From positions 1 to 9,594 of the forward strand of contig DFDT01000195.1 of assembly GCA_002368865.1 (NCBI GenBank): a stretch of 9,594 nt of DNA, read 5' to 3'. Origin of the DNA: Lachnospiraceae bacterium UBA3821. GTDB lineage: Bacteria; Bacillota; Clostridia; Lachnospirales; Lachnospiraceae. Each line of letters begins with the position of its first letter. Position 1 is the first letter of the stretch. The notes under the pieces were generated by a model. The model did not search any database, was not told the DNA's origin, and saw only the letters and a program-made list of their open reading frames with translations. The position numbers were made by a program, and so were the translations under genes. Shown here in pieces: positions 1-7,163 of this stretch.

Positions 1-76
1 AAATTCCTACAAAAACTTTACGCTAACGTTGCCCGATTTACAACCCAATCTGCAACCCGTTCTACGATGGTATGTC

Positions 77-586
77 TTATTCTGCCGCTAAAATCCCCCA
101 GCGTTCATATGCCAAACGGTACAGTTCTTCAATCTTGCCCCGGTTTTCTTCGTAAAGCCTCCTGGTTTCCAACGTATTCTCCACACTGTCCGTCAGATTC
201 ATCCGCTCATCCAGCATCGCAACATGCCGCACCGCCACCTGCAGCGTGCCGTTTTCATCCGGAACCACCTCCCAGAACCATGCCGCGACTTCATAATCAT
301 GCAGCCCTCTGGGCCATATCAACAAACTGACGCCCACCTCCTGCGGCCTGCTCCGGTCCACCTTCTGTTTGGACCCTACTGTGAGATTACCCGTCCATGT
401 CGGAAAACCGTGTTTATAAACACCATACACGATCCCATCCTCCTCGACCACATTGCTCCCGATGGGAAATCCCGCCCGAAAAGGTTCGTAGCGAAAGGAC
501 ATGTAAGCAGTCCATGTGGCACAATACAGCAGGAATAACAGGATCAATATGAAAATCAAGTAAGACAATTTTTCCTTGTCAGACAT
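77..586 (-). CDS. Small membrane-anchored protein of unknown function, last gene of the two-component operon
   Basis: A 169-residue protein that I do not recognise. Residues 7-28 form one strongly hydrophobic segment after a short charged start (MSDKEK). There is no lipobox, because the only cysteine there follows tyrosine, so it is probably an uncleaved N-terminal anchor with the rest outside the cell. The exposed part is rich in aromatic residues and ends in a charged, probably helical stretch (about residues 125-165). The ATG is preceded by GAGGAGA at a good distance, and this ribosome binding site lies directly after the stop of the kinase/lipoprotein frame, with a 15-base gap. It is therefore almost certainly co-transcribed with the response regulator and kinase. 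By inference it may be an accessory or target of that signalling system at the membrane. That it is a real gene is well supported. Its function is unknown. Confidence 0.8.
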   Translation of the reverse strand: MSDKEKLSYLIFILILLFLLYCATWTAYMSFRYEPFRAGFPIGSNVVEEDGIVYGVYKHGFPTWTGNLTVGSKQKVDRSRPQEVGVSLLIWPRGLHDYEVAAWFWEVVPDENGTLQVAVRHVAMLDERMNLTDSVENTLETRRLYEENRGKIEELYRLAYERWGILAAE

Positions 587-601
587 TGTATCTTCTCCTC
601 T

Positions 602-1219
602 TTACTTACTCCAATAGGGATCCTTTAAATACGAATCATCCCGCACCGAAAGCACATTTCCGTCCAGATCCCAGGTCATCACAACTCCGTTACCGTCATT
701 CATATAGATTTCGCCTTCCCTGCTCCCGTATGTGAAACTGTAGTTATGCGCAGTATCACCCTGTTTCCGTGCGGCAGACTGTTTCGCCGCCTCGATCACA
801 TAAGCCGGCACATCCCGGGAAGCAGTGCCGTTTTCGGCATTCCACACTTCCTTACCGTTTAGGAACAGTTTGGTCTGCCCCGCCAGATCATACTGAAACA
901 GATAGCTTTCTCCCGGATTATTGTCTACCTTGCTTCCATCTGCGACAGCATAATAATTCAGATTCACTGCCTTTTTACCATATTTGTACTCGCAGCCGCC
1001 GCCTTTGGTATAAGCGGGAGCCTTAGTTAACAGGAAAATCCCCTTTGTGCCATTGTATTCGTAATAATATAGTCTGTCCACCTGCACCTCGTCCGCCGGA
1101 ATGCTTACCTGGCGCTGTGTGCCACATCCGGGAAACATCATAAGCATCATCAGGAACATGGAAAGTACTTTGCTGCCCGACCCTTTACTCTTTTTCCCTT
1201 TCGACCTTTTTTTCACCAT
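602..1219 (-). CDS. Possible separate lipoprotein translated from an internal start inside the kinase gene
   Basis: The in-frame ATG at 1219 would give a 205-residue protein identical to the tail of the kinase. It begins like a secretion signal: a strongly basic n-region (MVKKRSKGKKSKGSGSK), a short hydrophobic core (VLSMFLMMLMMF) and a cysteine at residue 32 (PGC). The lipobox is imperfect, with Phe-Pro-Gly rather than Leu-Ala/Ser-Gly before the cysteine. The rest has Gly, Tyr and Asn-rich strands, including DGNGVVMTWDLDGNV near the end, and resembles a small exported beta-rich protein of no family I can name. GGGAGGAG lies nine bases upstream of the ATG. My inference is that this was once an independent gene overlapping the end of the kinase gene and that the kinase stop has been lost. 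Translation may now yield the fusion, the free lipoprotein, or both. Confidence 0.55.
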   Translation of the reverse strand: MVKKRSKGKKSKGSGSKVLSMFLMMLMMFPGCGTQRQVSIPADEVQVDRLYYYEYNGTKGIFLLTKAPAYTKGGGCEYKYGKKAVNLNYYAVADGSKVDNNPGESYLFQYDLAGQTKLFLNGKEVWNAENGTASRDVPAYVIEAAKQSAARKQGDTAHNYSFTYGSREGEIYMNDGNGVVMTWDLDGNVLSVRDDSYLKDPYWSK

Positions 1220-2962
1220 AAACGCAATCTCCTCCCGATCCACCTTTACCGAAAGTTTCAGATGCATGCGCTCCAGAATCTGCCTGGCTGCAGCAAGACC
1301 GATTCCGGAATTTCTGGAGGTTCTGGCGTCATCACCGGTCACATAGGGCTCCCAGAAGAGCGCCGGCTTCTTCAGGAATTTCTCCACCGGCTGCCACTGA
1401 TTCTCAATAGTCAGACTGTTCTTTGTGAAACGGAGCAAAATCTCAGAATCTGCCAGACTATATTTGCAGGCATTATGGATCAGGTTGTCCAGAGCCATGG
1501 AGAGCAGGACTTTATCCCCCAATATTATCATAGACTTACTTTGCGGTTCTGATGATACTTTTCCTGTTAGCTGAGCAGATTTTCCGGTGGAGTCTTTGTC
1601 AATGGTATTCTGATCGGTCTCTCTACTCGCCCCCTCCTCAAACTTCCATGTCAGTCCCCGTTTCCGCGACACTTCCTCGTAGTTTTGTATCAACTCCCTG
1701 CAGAGCGTCTCCACATTGATCTCTTCCTCCCTGACAGGCTGGCCGCCTGCATTGGTGCGAAACAGAGAAAGCAGCCGCTCTGTGCGCAGATCCATCTTAT
1801 CGATCTCATCCATAATCTTCTGCTCATATAATGATTTCTTTTCCTCAGATACACCGTAGATCAGATTTTCCGCATAGCCCCGCTGGATCATGAGAGAGGA
1901 TTTATAATCGTGAGCCAACGCATTGGTGATAGCCCGTTCATACTCTGCCTTTTGCAGTTTTCTCCGTCTAAGGAGAGTTACCACGGCAGCTATGAACACC
2001 GCAGCCACAGCAATGATTACCCATCCAAGCCATATCACTGTCTGCAGAAAATATCCATAATCGCTAAGTTCTCCTTTACAGAGAAGGTATTCCCCGTCAT
2101 TCAGGATATACTGCGTTGTCTTCAGATATTTATTTCCGATCTTTCCCCAGGAGGACAGCATTTTGACGGCATCATATTTCTCTCCGGCGGTATGTCCGGC
2201 TAATACCTTTTGGGTGTATTCTTTGATCTCCCGGTAGTTCGGATCGGTAATGTCCTGAGGCTCATCCCACCACTCATAGGATGCGTCTGTCACGAGTTCA
2301 GAGGTTGTAATTTCAAAATCCGGTGTCCCCTCAAAAATCAATACTTCACCGTCCTCTTTCGTCACCACGATCTGCAGCGGGTAACAGATACCGTCCCTCA
2401 TGACATACTTTGTCATCTCTATGGTGTGACCAGGAAACGGCGGTCTGTTCATTGCCTCGCATTTTATCTGTGTGATCTTCTGCAGATCCTCCTCCGAAAA
2501 ACACGCCGCCATATCTGCCAGCACCCATTCTTTTTCATGATGAAAAACAGTATAGTCCCCCGGCAGCACGATATTTCCGTCCTTGTCTGCTATCCACAGC
2601 ACAGTAGCAAGGTCATAAACGGAAACGCCCCCTGATTTATAGAAAATAAATCCGCTCTCCCCCATCAGGAAACCGCCGGGCTGTACCTTATCATTCACCG
2701 TCTGATAATACATATTCCACAGATCTTCATTGGTGGCAACAATACTGTTTTCCTGGAATTCCTCCATGGTGCCGGCAAACCGCTTCTCCGTCAGATCGGC
2801 AAAATGCGCCAGATACGCCGGTGCGATCAAATCGCCCCCATTCTGCTGCACCCAGTTTTCCACCACATAAGTGATCACGATACAATACAGCACACAGGCG
2901 ATCAGCGTGAGAAAAAGTGCTGCAACCCAAATCTTCCCATATTCCTTCCGATTGTTTTTCAT
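602..2962 (-). CDS. Sensor histidine kinase with a C-terminal lipoprotein-like exported domain
   Basis: A 786-residue protein. The start at 2962 is chosen because its ATG overlaps the response-regulator stop (ATGA, 2959-2962); the frame is open further upstream, but only inside the regulator gene. Layout: membrane segment 1 at about residues 12-34, extracytoplasmic sensor region 35-304, membrane segment 2 at about 305-331, dimerisation helix with phospho-acceptor His351 in HDYKSSL, and an HATPase domain with N-box LDNLIHNACKYS (491-502), F-box-like LFWEPY (535-540) and G2 box NSGIGLAAA (551-559). The G1 box is degenerate (IENQW, where DxGxG is expected), which I believe occurs in related Firmicute kinases. 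Residues 444-476 are a hydrophilic, Ser/Lys/Gln-rich insertion inside the ATPase domain. A normal kinase would end near residue 590. This one continues through a Lys-rich stretch (584-598), a short hydrophobic run (599-610), Cys613 and a roughly 170-residue domain I do not recognise. The kinase call is secure. Whether the fused protein is the functional product is open. Confidence 0.9.
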   Translation of the reverse strand: MKNNRKEYGKIWVAALFLTLIACVLYCIVITYVVENWVQQNGGDLIAPAYLAHFADLTEKRFAGTMEEFQENSIVATNEDLWNMYYQTVNDKVQPGGFLMGESGFIFYKSGGVSVYDLATVLWIADKDGNIVLPGDYTVFHHEKEWVLADMAACFSEEDLQKITQIKCEAMNRPPFPGHTIEMTKYVMRDGICYPLQIVVTKEDGEVLIFEGTPDFEITTSELVTDASYEWWDEPQDITDPNYREIKEYTQKVLAGHTAGEKYDAVKMLSSWGKIGNKYLKTTQYILNDGEYLLCKGELSDYGYFLQTVIWLGWVIIAVAAVFIAAVVTLLRRRKLQKAEYERAITNALAHDYKSSLMIQRGYAENLIYGVSEEKKSLYEQKIMDEIDKMDLRTERLLSLFRTNAGGQPVREEEINVETLCRELIQNYEEVSRKRGLTWKFEEGASRETDQNTIDKDSTGKSAQLTGKVSSEPQSKSMIILGDKVLLSMALDNLIHNACKYSLADSEILLRFTKNSLTIENQWQPVEKFLKKPALFWEPYVTGDDARTSRNSGIGLAAARQILERMHLKLSVKVDREEIAFMVKKRSKGKKSKGSGSKVLSMFLMMLMMFPGCGTQRQVSIPADEVQVDRLYYYEYNGTKGIFLLTKAPAYTKGGGCEYKYGKKAVNLNYYAVADGSKVDNNPGESYLFQYDLAGQTKLFLNGKEVWNAENGTASRDVPAYVIEAAKQSAARKQGDTAHNYSFTYGSREGEIYMNDGNGVVMTWDLDGNVLSVRDDSYLKDPYWSK
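1229..1236 (-). promoter_or_regulatory. Internal Shine-Dalgarno sequence within the kinase gene
   Basis: On the minus strand this reads GGGAGGAG, nine bases before the ATG at 1219. It encodes part of the kinase sequence DREEIAF, at the end of its ATPase domain. Its strength and spacing match the ribosome binding sites of the confirmed genes here, which favours real internal initiation. The codons GAG GAG for Glu-Glu could also produce it by chance. Confidence 0.55.
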
Positions 2963-3654
2963 TGCGCTCCTTTCTGACCAAACCGATAACCCAATTTGCG
3001 TATGGTGGTTATCTGCATTTCGGAGGCTTGAATGGCTTTGCGGATATTTTTGATGTGATTGTCGAGACCCCGCTCCGTCATCTCGCTGTCGTAGCCCCAC
3101 GCTCCGACGATCAGACTCTCTTTGCTGATGAGACGGTTCGGATGTTCCAGAAAATAAAGCAGAATATCATACTCCTTGGGCGGCAGCGTAAGCACATCGC
3201 CTGCAAGGAAAATCTTTCGCTCACTGCGGTTTACGGTCAGATCCCCGCAGGTAAACTCCTCCTGCGCGCCGCCGTTTAAGCGGTTCAGCAGGGCACTCAT
3301 CTTTGCGAACAGCTGTGCCAGAGAAAAAGGCTTGACCAGATAGTCGTCCCCGCCGCTCTCATAGCCTTTCAGGGCATCCTCCTCGGCAAACCGCGCGGTC
3401 AGAAAGATTACCGGTGTCTGAATCCCCTGCTTTCTTAAGTTTCGGCAGACTGCAAATCCGTCCATACCGGGCAGATTGACATCCAGCAAAATCACTGCAT
3501 AGTCCTCCTCCGCAGCAAGCTCCGCGCCGTCCCTCCCGTTGTCCGCAATGTGAAGTGTCCACTGTCCCTTGCTTTTATTGGTCAGATATTCCTGTATGTT
3601 CTCCGCAATATCGGGATCATCCTCGATCAGCAGAATCTCCGCTTTGATCGCCAT
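2959..3654 (-). CDS. OmpR/PhoB-family response regulator
   Basis: A 231-residue two-domain regulator. The receiver domain (about residues 4-118) has the acidic pocket Glu11-Asp12-Asp13, phospho-acceptor Asp58 (ILLDVNLPG), Thr86 (FLTAR) and Lys108 (LVKPF), so all catalytic residues are present. The C-terminal winged helix (about 128-228) has the family pattern LPPKEYDILLYFLEHP...RGLDNHIKNIRKAI...IRKLGYRF. I chose the ATG at 3654 because AAGGAGG stands eight bases before it. An upstream in-frame ATG at 3699 lacks such a site. The stop overlaps the kinase start by four bases, so the two are translationally coupled and this regulator is the partner of that kinase. Upstream is an 11-bp-period direct repeat that it may bind itself. 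Target genes cannot be told from the sequence beyond the likely self-control. Confidence 0.95.
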   Translation of the reverse strand: MAIKAEILLIEDDPDIAENIQEYLTNKSKGQWTLHIADNGRDGAELAAEEDYAVILLDVNLPGMDGFAVCRNLRKQGIQTPVIFLTARFAEEDALKGYESGGDDYLVKPFSLAQLFAKMSALLNRLNGGAQEEFTCGDLTVNRSERKIFLAGDVLTLPPKEYDILLYFLEHPNRLISKESLIVGAWGYDSEMTERGLDNHIKNIRKAIQASEMQITTIRKLGYRFGQKGAQ

Positions 3655-3697
3655 TACAGCACCCTCCTTTGTTTGGTCAGATACAGAATACCATACC

Positions 3698-3718
3698 AAT
3701 GTATTTTTAATGTATTTT
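3698..3718 (-). promoter_or_regulatory. Candidate response-regulator binding site: 10-bp direct repeat with 11-bp period
   Basis: AATGTATTTT occurs twice exactly (3698-3707 and 3709-3718 on the plus strand), in the 82-base gap between moeA and the response regulator. OmpR-family regulators typically bind tandem direct half-sites about one helical turn apart, and this fits that spacing. On the minus strand the repeats end just before a weak -10-like TATTCT (plus-strand 3685-3690), so bound regulator would lie where a -35 box is expected, the arrangement of an activator. The promoter assignment is an inference. Confidence 0.45.
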
Positions 3719-3736
3719 GCGCATGTTTCCTTGCCC

Positions 3737-4954
3737 CTACTGCCCCTTGATCATGCGCACACGCACTTCGTCCCCCACCTGCACCTCTCTGCCCTTCTCC
3801 AGATCAATATAGCAATTGCACTGTGTCAGATTGGAGATCACAGAGGATGCGTGCACCGGGGAAGGCAAAGTCACTTCGCCGTTATCATAGTATGCCCGCA
3901 GGAATCTCCTGGCATGATTTTTTTTCGGATAAGGGGTTTGTAACACCGCTGTCCGATTTTGTGTGTCAAAACTTTCATGCCCCATCATTTTCGCCGCCAA
4001 CGGCCAGAAATAGATTTCAAAGTTGACAGTTGCCGCGTATGGATTTCCGGACAGACTTAAAATGATCTTGCCGTCCTTGACACTGCCGGTGGTGGGGGTG
4101 CCGGGCTGGATATTTGCTCTGCGGAACAGGATATCCGCTCCCAGCCTTTCCAGAACTTCAGGCATCAGGTCTTTCTGTCCTACGGATACGCCGCCGGTGG
4201 TGATGACCAGGTCTGAACACGCCAACGCCTCCTGCAGTTTCTGCAACAAAACATCCACCTCGTCCTCGCAGATCTGCATGGCAGAAACATCCAGCCCCTC
4301 CCTGCGGATGGTGGAAGAAAGAATATAAGAAATATTATTGTAAATCTTGCCGGGCTGCAAAGGCTGCCCCACATTCATCAGTTCCGAACCGGTACAGAGG
4401 ATCGCTACACGCAGGGGCTTGTACACTTTTACCTTCTCCATCCCGACCTCCGCCAGCAGTCCAATATGCAGCGGCGTCAGTCTGGTGTGCGCAGACAGCA
4501 GGGGCTGCCCTGCCTGAATATCCTCGCCCATTTTGCAATAATTCATATACGGCTTGGTGTCGGTATAGATGGTCACGGTATCCTCGCCATAATCCGTGTC
4601 CTCCTGCCGGATCACCGCATCGTATCCCGCAGGGATGAACGCTCCCGTCATGACACGAACCGCCGTATTTTTCTCATAGGGAATTTCCTCATAATCCCCC
4701 GCCATCAGCTTGCCTTTTACAGCAAATTGCGCGGGGTGCTCCCTGTCCGCACCTGCTAGATCTGCGGCACAGACTGCATAGCCGTCCATAGCGGACTTAG
4801 GGTAGGGCGGCACGGAAATCTGTGCTATGACCTCCTCCGCCAGCACTTTGCCTGTGGCCTCCAGAATAGGTACTTCCTCCGCCGGCTGTGCCTTTGCATA
4901 TTGTAAAAGTCTTTCCAGACATTCTTCAATTTCGGGTGTTTTTTCCTGTGCCAT
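3737..4954 (-). CDS. moeA: Molybdopterin molybdenumtransferase (MoeA)
   Basis: A cytoplasmic enzyme of 405 residues, the usual length, that inserts molybdate into adenylylated molybdopterin to give molybdenum cofactor. The N-terminal family signature PPYPKSAMDGYAV (49-61) is intact. By comparison with E. coli MoeA, the expected active-site residues are all present: Asp57, Thr103 (MTGA), Asp145 (GEDI), Glu191 (GSEL), Asp231 and Asp262 (GGVSVGQKDL). The central MoCF-binding domain spans about 180-325 (ILCTGSEL, ITTGGVSVG, LSGNPYAA). The C-terminal domain follows to the end. The ATG has GGAGG six bases upstream. It lies 47 bases after the 84-residue gene and is probably the last gene of the operon that starts with the XRE regulator. 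No other cofactor genes are in the window, so its genes for MoaA-like steps or a molybdoenzyme must be elsewhere. Confidence 0.95.
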   Translation of the reverse strand: MAQEKTPEIEECLERLLQYAKAQPAEEVPILEATGKVLAEEVIAQISVPPYPKSAMDGYAVCAADLAGADREHPAQFAVKGKLMAGDYEEIPYEKNTAVRVMTGAFIPAGYDAVIRQEDTDYGEDTVTIYTDTKPYMNYCKMGEDIQAGQPLLSAHTRLTPLHIGLLAEVGMEKVKVYKPLRVAILCTGSELMNVGQPLQPGKIYNNISYILSSTIRREGLDVSAMQICEDEVDVLLQKLQEALACSDLVITTGGVSVGQKDLMPEVLERLGADILFRRANIQPGTPTTGSVKDGKIILSLSGNPYAATVNFEIYFWPLAAKMMGHESFDTQNRTAVLQTPYPKKNHARRFLRAYYDNGEVTLPSPVHASSVISNLTQCNCYIDLEKGREVQVGDEVRVRMIKGQ

Positions 4955-5001
4955 GCTATGCCTCCGCTTCCGTCTGCAGTCTTTCCTGTCTTGTTTTCTT
5001 T

Positions 5002-5256
5002 TTATTTTTTACCCATGAATGCATCCAGGACATTGATGCGGGCCGCCATCTTCTTTAGGGCCGTGAGTTCACGCCGCATGTAATTCTCCAACTGCTCCAC
5101 TTCGTTTGCATCGAAGCCTTTGTTCTGTGTGATCCTGCATCCGGGAATCTCTCCCTCCGCTGTGCGCTCTCCGTCTGTGAAAGAGACATACGCCACTTTC
5201 GTCCCATTCTTTGTACACACAGGTGAAACCGTCATATTGAGCGTTTTATCTTCCAT
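5002..5256 (-). CDS. Small conserved-looking protein of unknown function
   Basis: An 84-residue soluble protein with no signal peptide or membrane segment. The first half looks like beta strands (LNMTVSPVCTKNGTKVAYVSFTDG, then the AEGEIPGC segment). The second half is an amphipathic helix (about residues 49-76, NEVEQLENYMRREL...LKKMAARINV) ending in LDAFMGKK. I recall similar short proteins in Lachnospiraceae genomes but cannot name a family or function. The ATG has GGAGGA upstream. It sits 33 bases after the VanW-family gene and 47 bases before moeA, so it is probably co-transcribed with both. Codon use looks like that of its neighbours. Confidence 0.75.
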   Translation of the reverse strand: MEDKTLNMTVSPVCTKNGTKVAYVSFTDGERTAEGEIPGCRITQNKGFDANEVEQLENYMRRELTALKKMAARINVLDAFMGKK

Positions 5257-5289
5257 ATGCAGCTTCCTCCTCTGCCGCTGTCAATCCTG

Positions 5290-6792
5290 TCAATCATCGT
5301 CATCTGCCGGAGCAGGTTCCGCCGGGGGCGTCTGGGTGTTTCGGTGAATCACTGCCGCATGTCCCTTATAATTTGTCCGATGCAGATAAGTCCTCTCCAG
5401 GATCTCACCGTCTTTCTCCAAAACAATATCTGTCGTCCAGATACTGCCATTGGTAGCATTTTTCGCCACCACTTCCTCGCCGTAAGGCACTGCCGGATCT
5501 TCCACATAAGTGGGTGCCGGCGGATCCAAAAGAGACACCTGCTGGGATTCCATATAGCGCTTCGTTCCCTCCTCCAAAATCGGCACACCGAAAATCTCCA
5601 CATACATGGTACGGTTCTGGAAAGACGTACGGATTCCCACAGGCACCTCACTCGTGTTCGTAAACACGAAGTCCGGCTTCCTATAGCTGACCGTGGCATC
5701 CTGACCAGGCGTCACATAGGTAGGTTCATAGGAATGTCCTGTTCTCTCGTTGGTCTGTAATCCCGCCGCGATCACCGCGTTATAAAGTGTGCTGGACACC
5801 TGGCAGACACCGCCGCCATATTCCTGCACGGTCTCTCCGTTGGCATAAGCTGCCGCCGGTTTATATCCCTTCGCCGCGGTACGCTCTCCCACCACCGTGT
5901 TATAAGAAAACTGCTCTCCGGGCTGTATGATCTGTCCGTTCACTGCCTCGGCAGCCAATCGGACATTGGTATTGCGATCCTGATTGTTCGTTGTGGTCGT
6001 GGTATAGGAACCAATGACGCGATAATCCGTCGAAAGGATCTGCGGCTCTACCGAATAAGCATGCGCGGTAAGCGCCGCCTGATAATCCTGACTTTCATAT
6101 GCATTTAAGATATCTGTTTTCAGCTTTTCTTCATCAATTTCTTTGCCGTCCACTGCCCGGGAGAATTCGAAAAGTCCGCTGCCCGCATTGTATCCTGTTA
6201 TGACACAGTTCTTCGCAGGTACACTCCACTGCGCTGCGACCTCAGAAGCCAGACTGGCCGCGATCTCACTGATATCCGGCAGGCCCAGCTCATACCGGAT
6301 AACCACCTGCTCTGTCTCTTCTTTTCCGAAAAATTTGTTCCAGAAAGTTTTTCTGTCCAATCTCTCCTGTACCAGTTGGGCATCGTCATAGGCTCTGTTG
6401 ACCACCGTATTGATTGCATCCGTGAACGGATTTTCAATCGGCATACTCTGCTCATTATAGGAAACGGTCATGTTCCAGGCGTACTTGTCCCCCAAAAACT
6501 TCTTTGCCTGCTCTCTGGGCATATCGGAAAGGTTCTCGCCGTCCACATAGATCAATACCGTATCCATTTTGCTTGCCGCACGGATCTGCTTCGGAATTTT
6601 GATCACGCCAAAAAGAAGCAGGAAAAGGGCGGCCGCCGCAATCACGCCTACCGTGATTCTGCGGTAGAGCATTTTTTTTCGCTTTCGGCTGTTTTTCCTC
6701 CTGCCGGACTGATTTCTGCCGGCGGCTTGGTTCCTGCTGTAATTCTTTTTTCCGGTTGTTTTTCTATTGGTTCTTCTGCTTGTGTTTGCCAT
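5290..6792 (-). CDS. VanW-family membrane-anchored protein with G5-like C-terminal region
   Basis: A 500-residue protein. The cytoplasmic N-terminus (1-45) is extremely basic (many Lys, Arg, Asn). One membrane segment follows (about 46-66, ITVGVIAAAALFLLLFGVIKI) and the rest is outside the cell. Residues about 75-250 resemble the putative peptidoglycan-binding domain usually seen before VanW. The VanW core is at about 265-405, with the family motif YGGGVCQVSSTLYNAVIAAGL (325-345, Cys330) and the preceding QPGEQFSYNTVVGERT. Residues about 412-485 look like a G5 domain, followed by a Pro/Ala/Asp tail ending in DDDD. VanW is named from vanB-type vancomycin clusters, but its biochemical role is unknown, and most genomic copies, like this one, are not next to van ligase genes. 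The start lies one base after the regulator stop (TAAAATG), so it is translationally coupled to it. A role in the cell envelope is likely. A resistance role is not shown. Confidence 0.88.
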   Translation of the reverse strand: MANTSRRTNRKTTGKKNYSRNQAAGRNQSGRRKNSRKRKKMLYRRITVGVIAAAALFLLLFGVIKIPKQIRAASKMDTVLIYVDGENLSDMPREQAKKFLGDKYAWNMTVSYNEQSMPIENPFTDAINTVVNRAYDDAQLVQERLDRKTFWNKFFGKEETEQVVIRYELGLPDISEIAASLASEVAAQWSVPAKNCVITGYNAGSGLFEFSRAVDGKEIDEEKLKTDILNAYESQDYQAALTAHAYSVEPQILSTDYRVIGSYTTTTTNNQDRNTNVRLAAEAVNGQIIQPGEQFSYNTVVGERTAAKGYKPAAAYANGETVQEYGGGVCQVSSTLYNAVIAAGLQTNERTGHSYEPTYVTPGQDATVSYRKPDFVFTNTSEVPVGIRTSFQNRTMYVEIFGVPILEEGTKRYMESQQVSLLDPPAPTYVEDPAVPYGEEVVAKNATNGSIWTTDIVLEKDGEILERTYLHRTNYKGHAAVIHRNTQTPPAEPAPADDDD

Positions 6793-6793
6793 T

Positions 6794-7114
6794 TTATATC
6801 CTGTTCCTTTTTGCCCTTTTCCTCATCGGAAGATCCAGATCCTGTAACTGTCGCCCAAATTCATCATCCTTTGCAATAAACTCTAAATCTTTGTCCATTC
6901 CACCCAATGCATGCAACACCGCTGCATAAGTTCCCATAGAAACCGTGGGTGTTCCTTTTTCGACTGACCACAAGGTAGCACGGCTGATCCCAGCTCTTTC
7001 CGCAACCAATTCTACCGAAAGATTTCTTCTCAATCTGGCTTTTTTAATTTGTTCTCCCATGGTAGTCAGTATTTCTTGGGTTGCAGGCATTATCACAACC
7101 GATTTTTTACTCAT
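6794..7114 (-). CDS. XRE-family transcriptional regulator, HipB-like
   Basis: A 106-residue protein. The helix-turn-helix lies at about residues 17-72 (MGEQIKKARLRRNLSVELVAERAGISRATLWSVEKG), with the recognition helix near 43-54. The tail DEFGRQLQDLDLPMRKRAKRN resembles, from memory, HipB-type antitoxins that sit directly before hipA kinase genes. No HipA frame is present; the next gene is VanW-family. The ATG at 7114 has AAGGAG five bases upstream, and an in-frame ATG at 7141 lies between the promoter and that site without a good one of its own. The promoter is overlapped by two palindromes, so self-repression is likely. I infer it is a stand-alone regulator of the VanW-moeA operon, or an antitoxin that lost its toxin. 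The DNA-binding role is well supported; the HipB relationship is moderate. Confidence 0.88.
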   Translation of the reverse strand: MSKKSVVIMPATQEILTTMGEQIKKARLRRNLSVELVAERAGISRATLWSVEKGTPTVSMGTYAAVLHALGGMDKDLEFIAKDDEFGRQLQDLDLPMRKRAKRNRI

Positions 7115-7145
7115 AAAAACTCCTTTTGGTTTTGTGTTCAATCTA

Positions 7146-7163
7146 TGTTTAATATATTAAACA
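7146..7163. promoter_or_regulatory. Operator O1: perfect 18-bp palindrome over the -10 box
   Basis: TGTTTAATATATTAAACA is a perfect palindrome covering the whole -10 box and the probable transcription start of the regulator gene. XRE-family dimers commonly bind such sites at their own promoters. A bound dimer would block RNA polymerase directly. Confidence 0.65.

Noticed and set aside
1..76. Minus-strand frame ending near 13-15 (reading ...VERVADWVVNRATLA) and a degenerate 12-base repeat GGGTTGCAGATT / GGGTTGTAAATC
   Set aside because: The frame has no start or ribosome binding site nearby, and it overlaps the end of the 77-586 gene. The repeat is imperfect and only two units long.
2210..2635. 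141-codon plus-strand frame opposite the kinase
   Set aside because: It is the shadow of a securely identified kinase sensor region, with no domain or ribosome binding site of its own.
5257..5760. 167-codon plus-strand frame opposite the VanW-family gene, and a similar one at 6376-6879
   Set aside because: Both lie antisense to well-supported coding sequence and read as low-quality, histidine- and arginine-rich shadows.
5290..6792. Vancomycin resistance cluster suggested by VanW
   Set aside because: No VanA/B-type ligase, VanH or VanX frame is present. The nearby two-component pair is separated by moeA and lacks any specific link to van regulation. VanW-family proteins are common without resistance.
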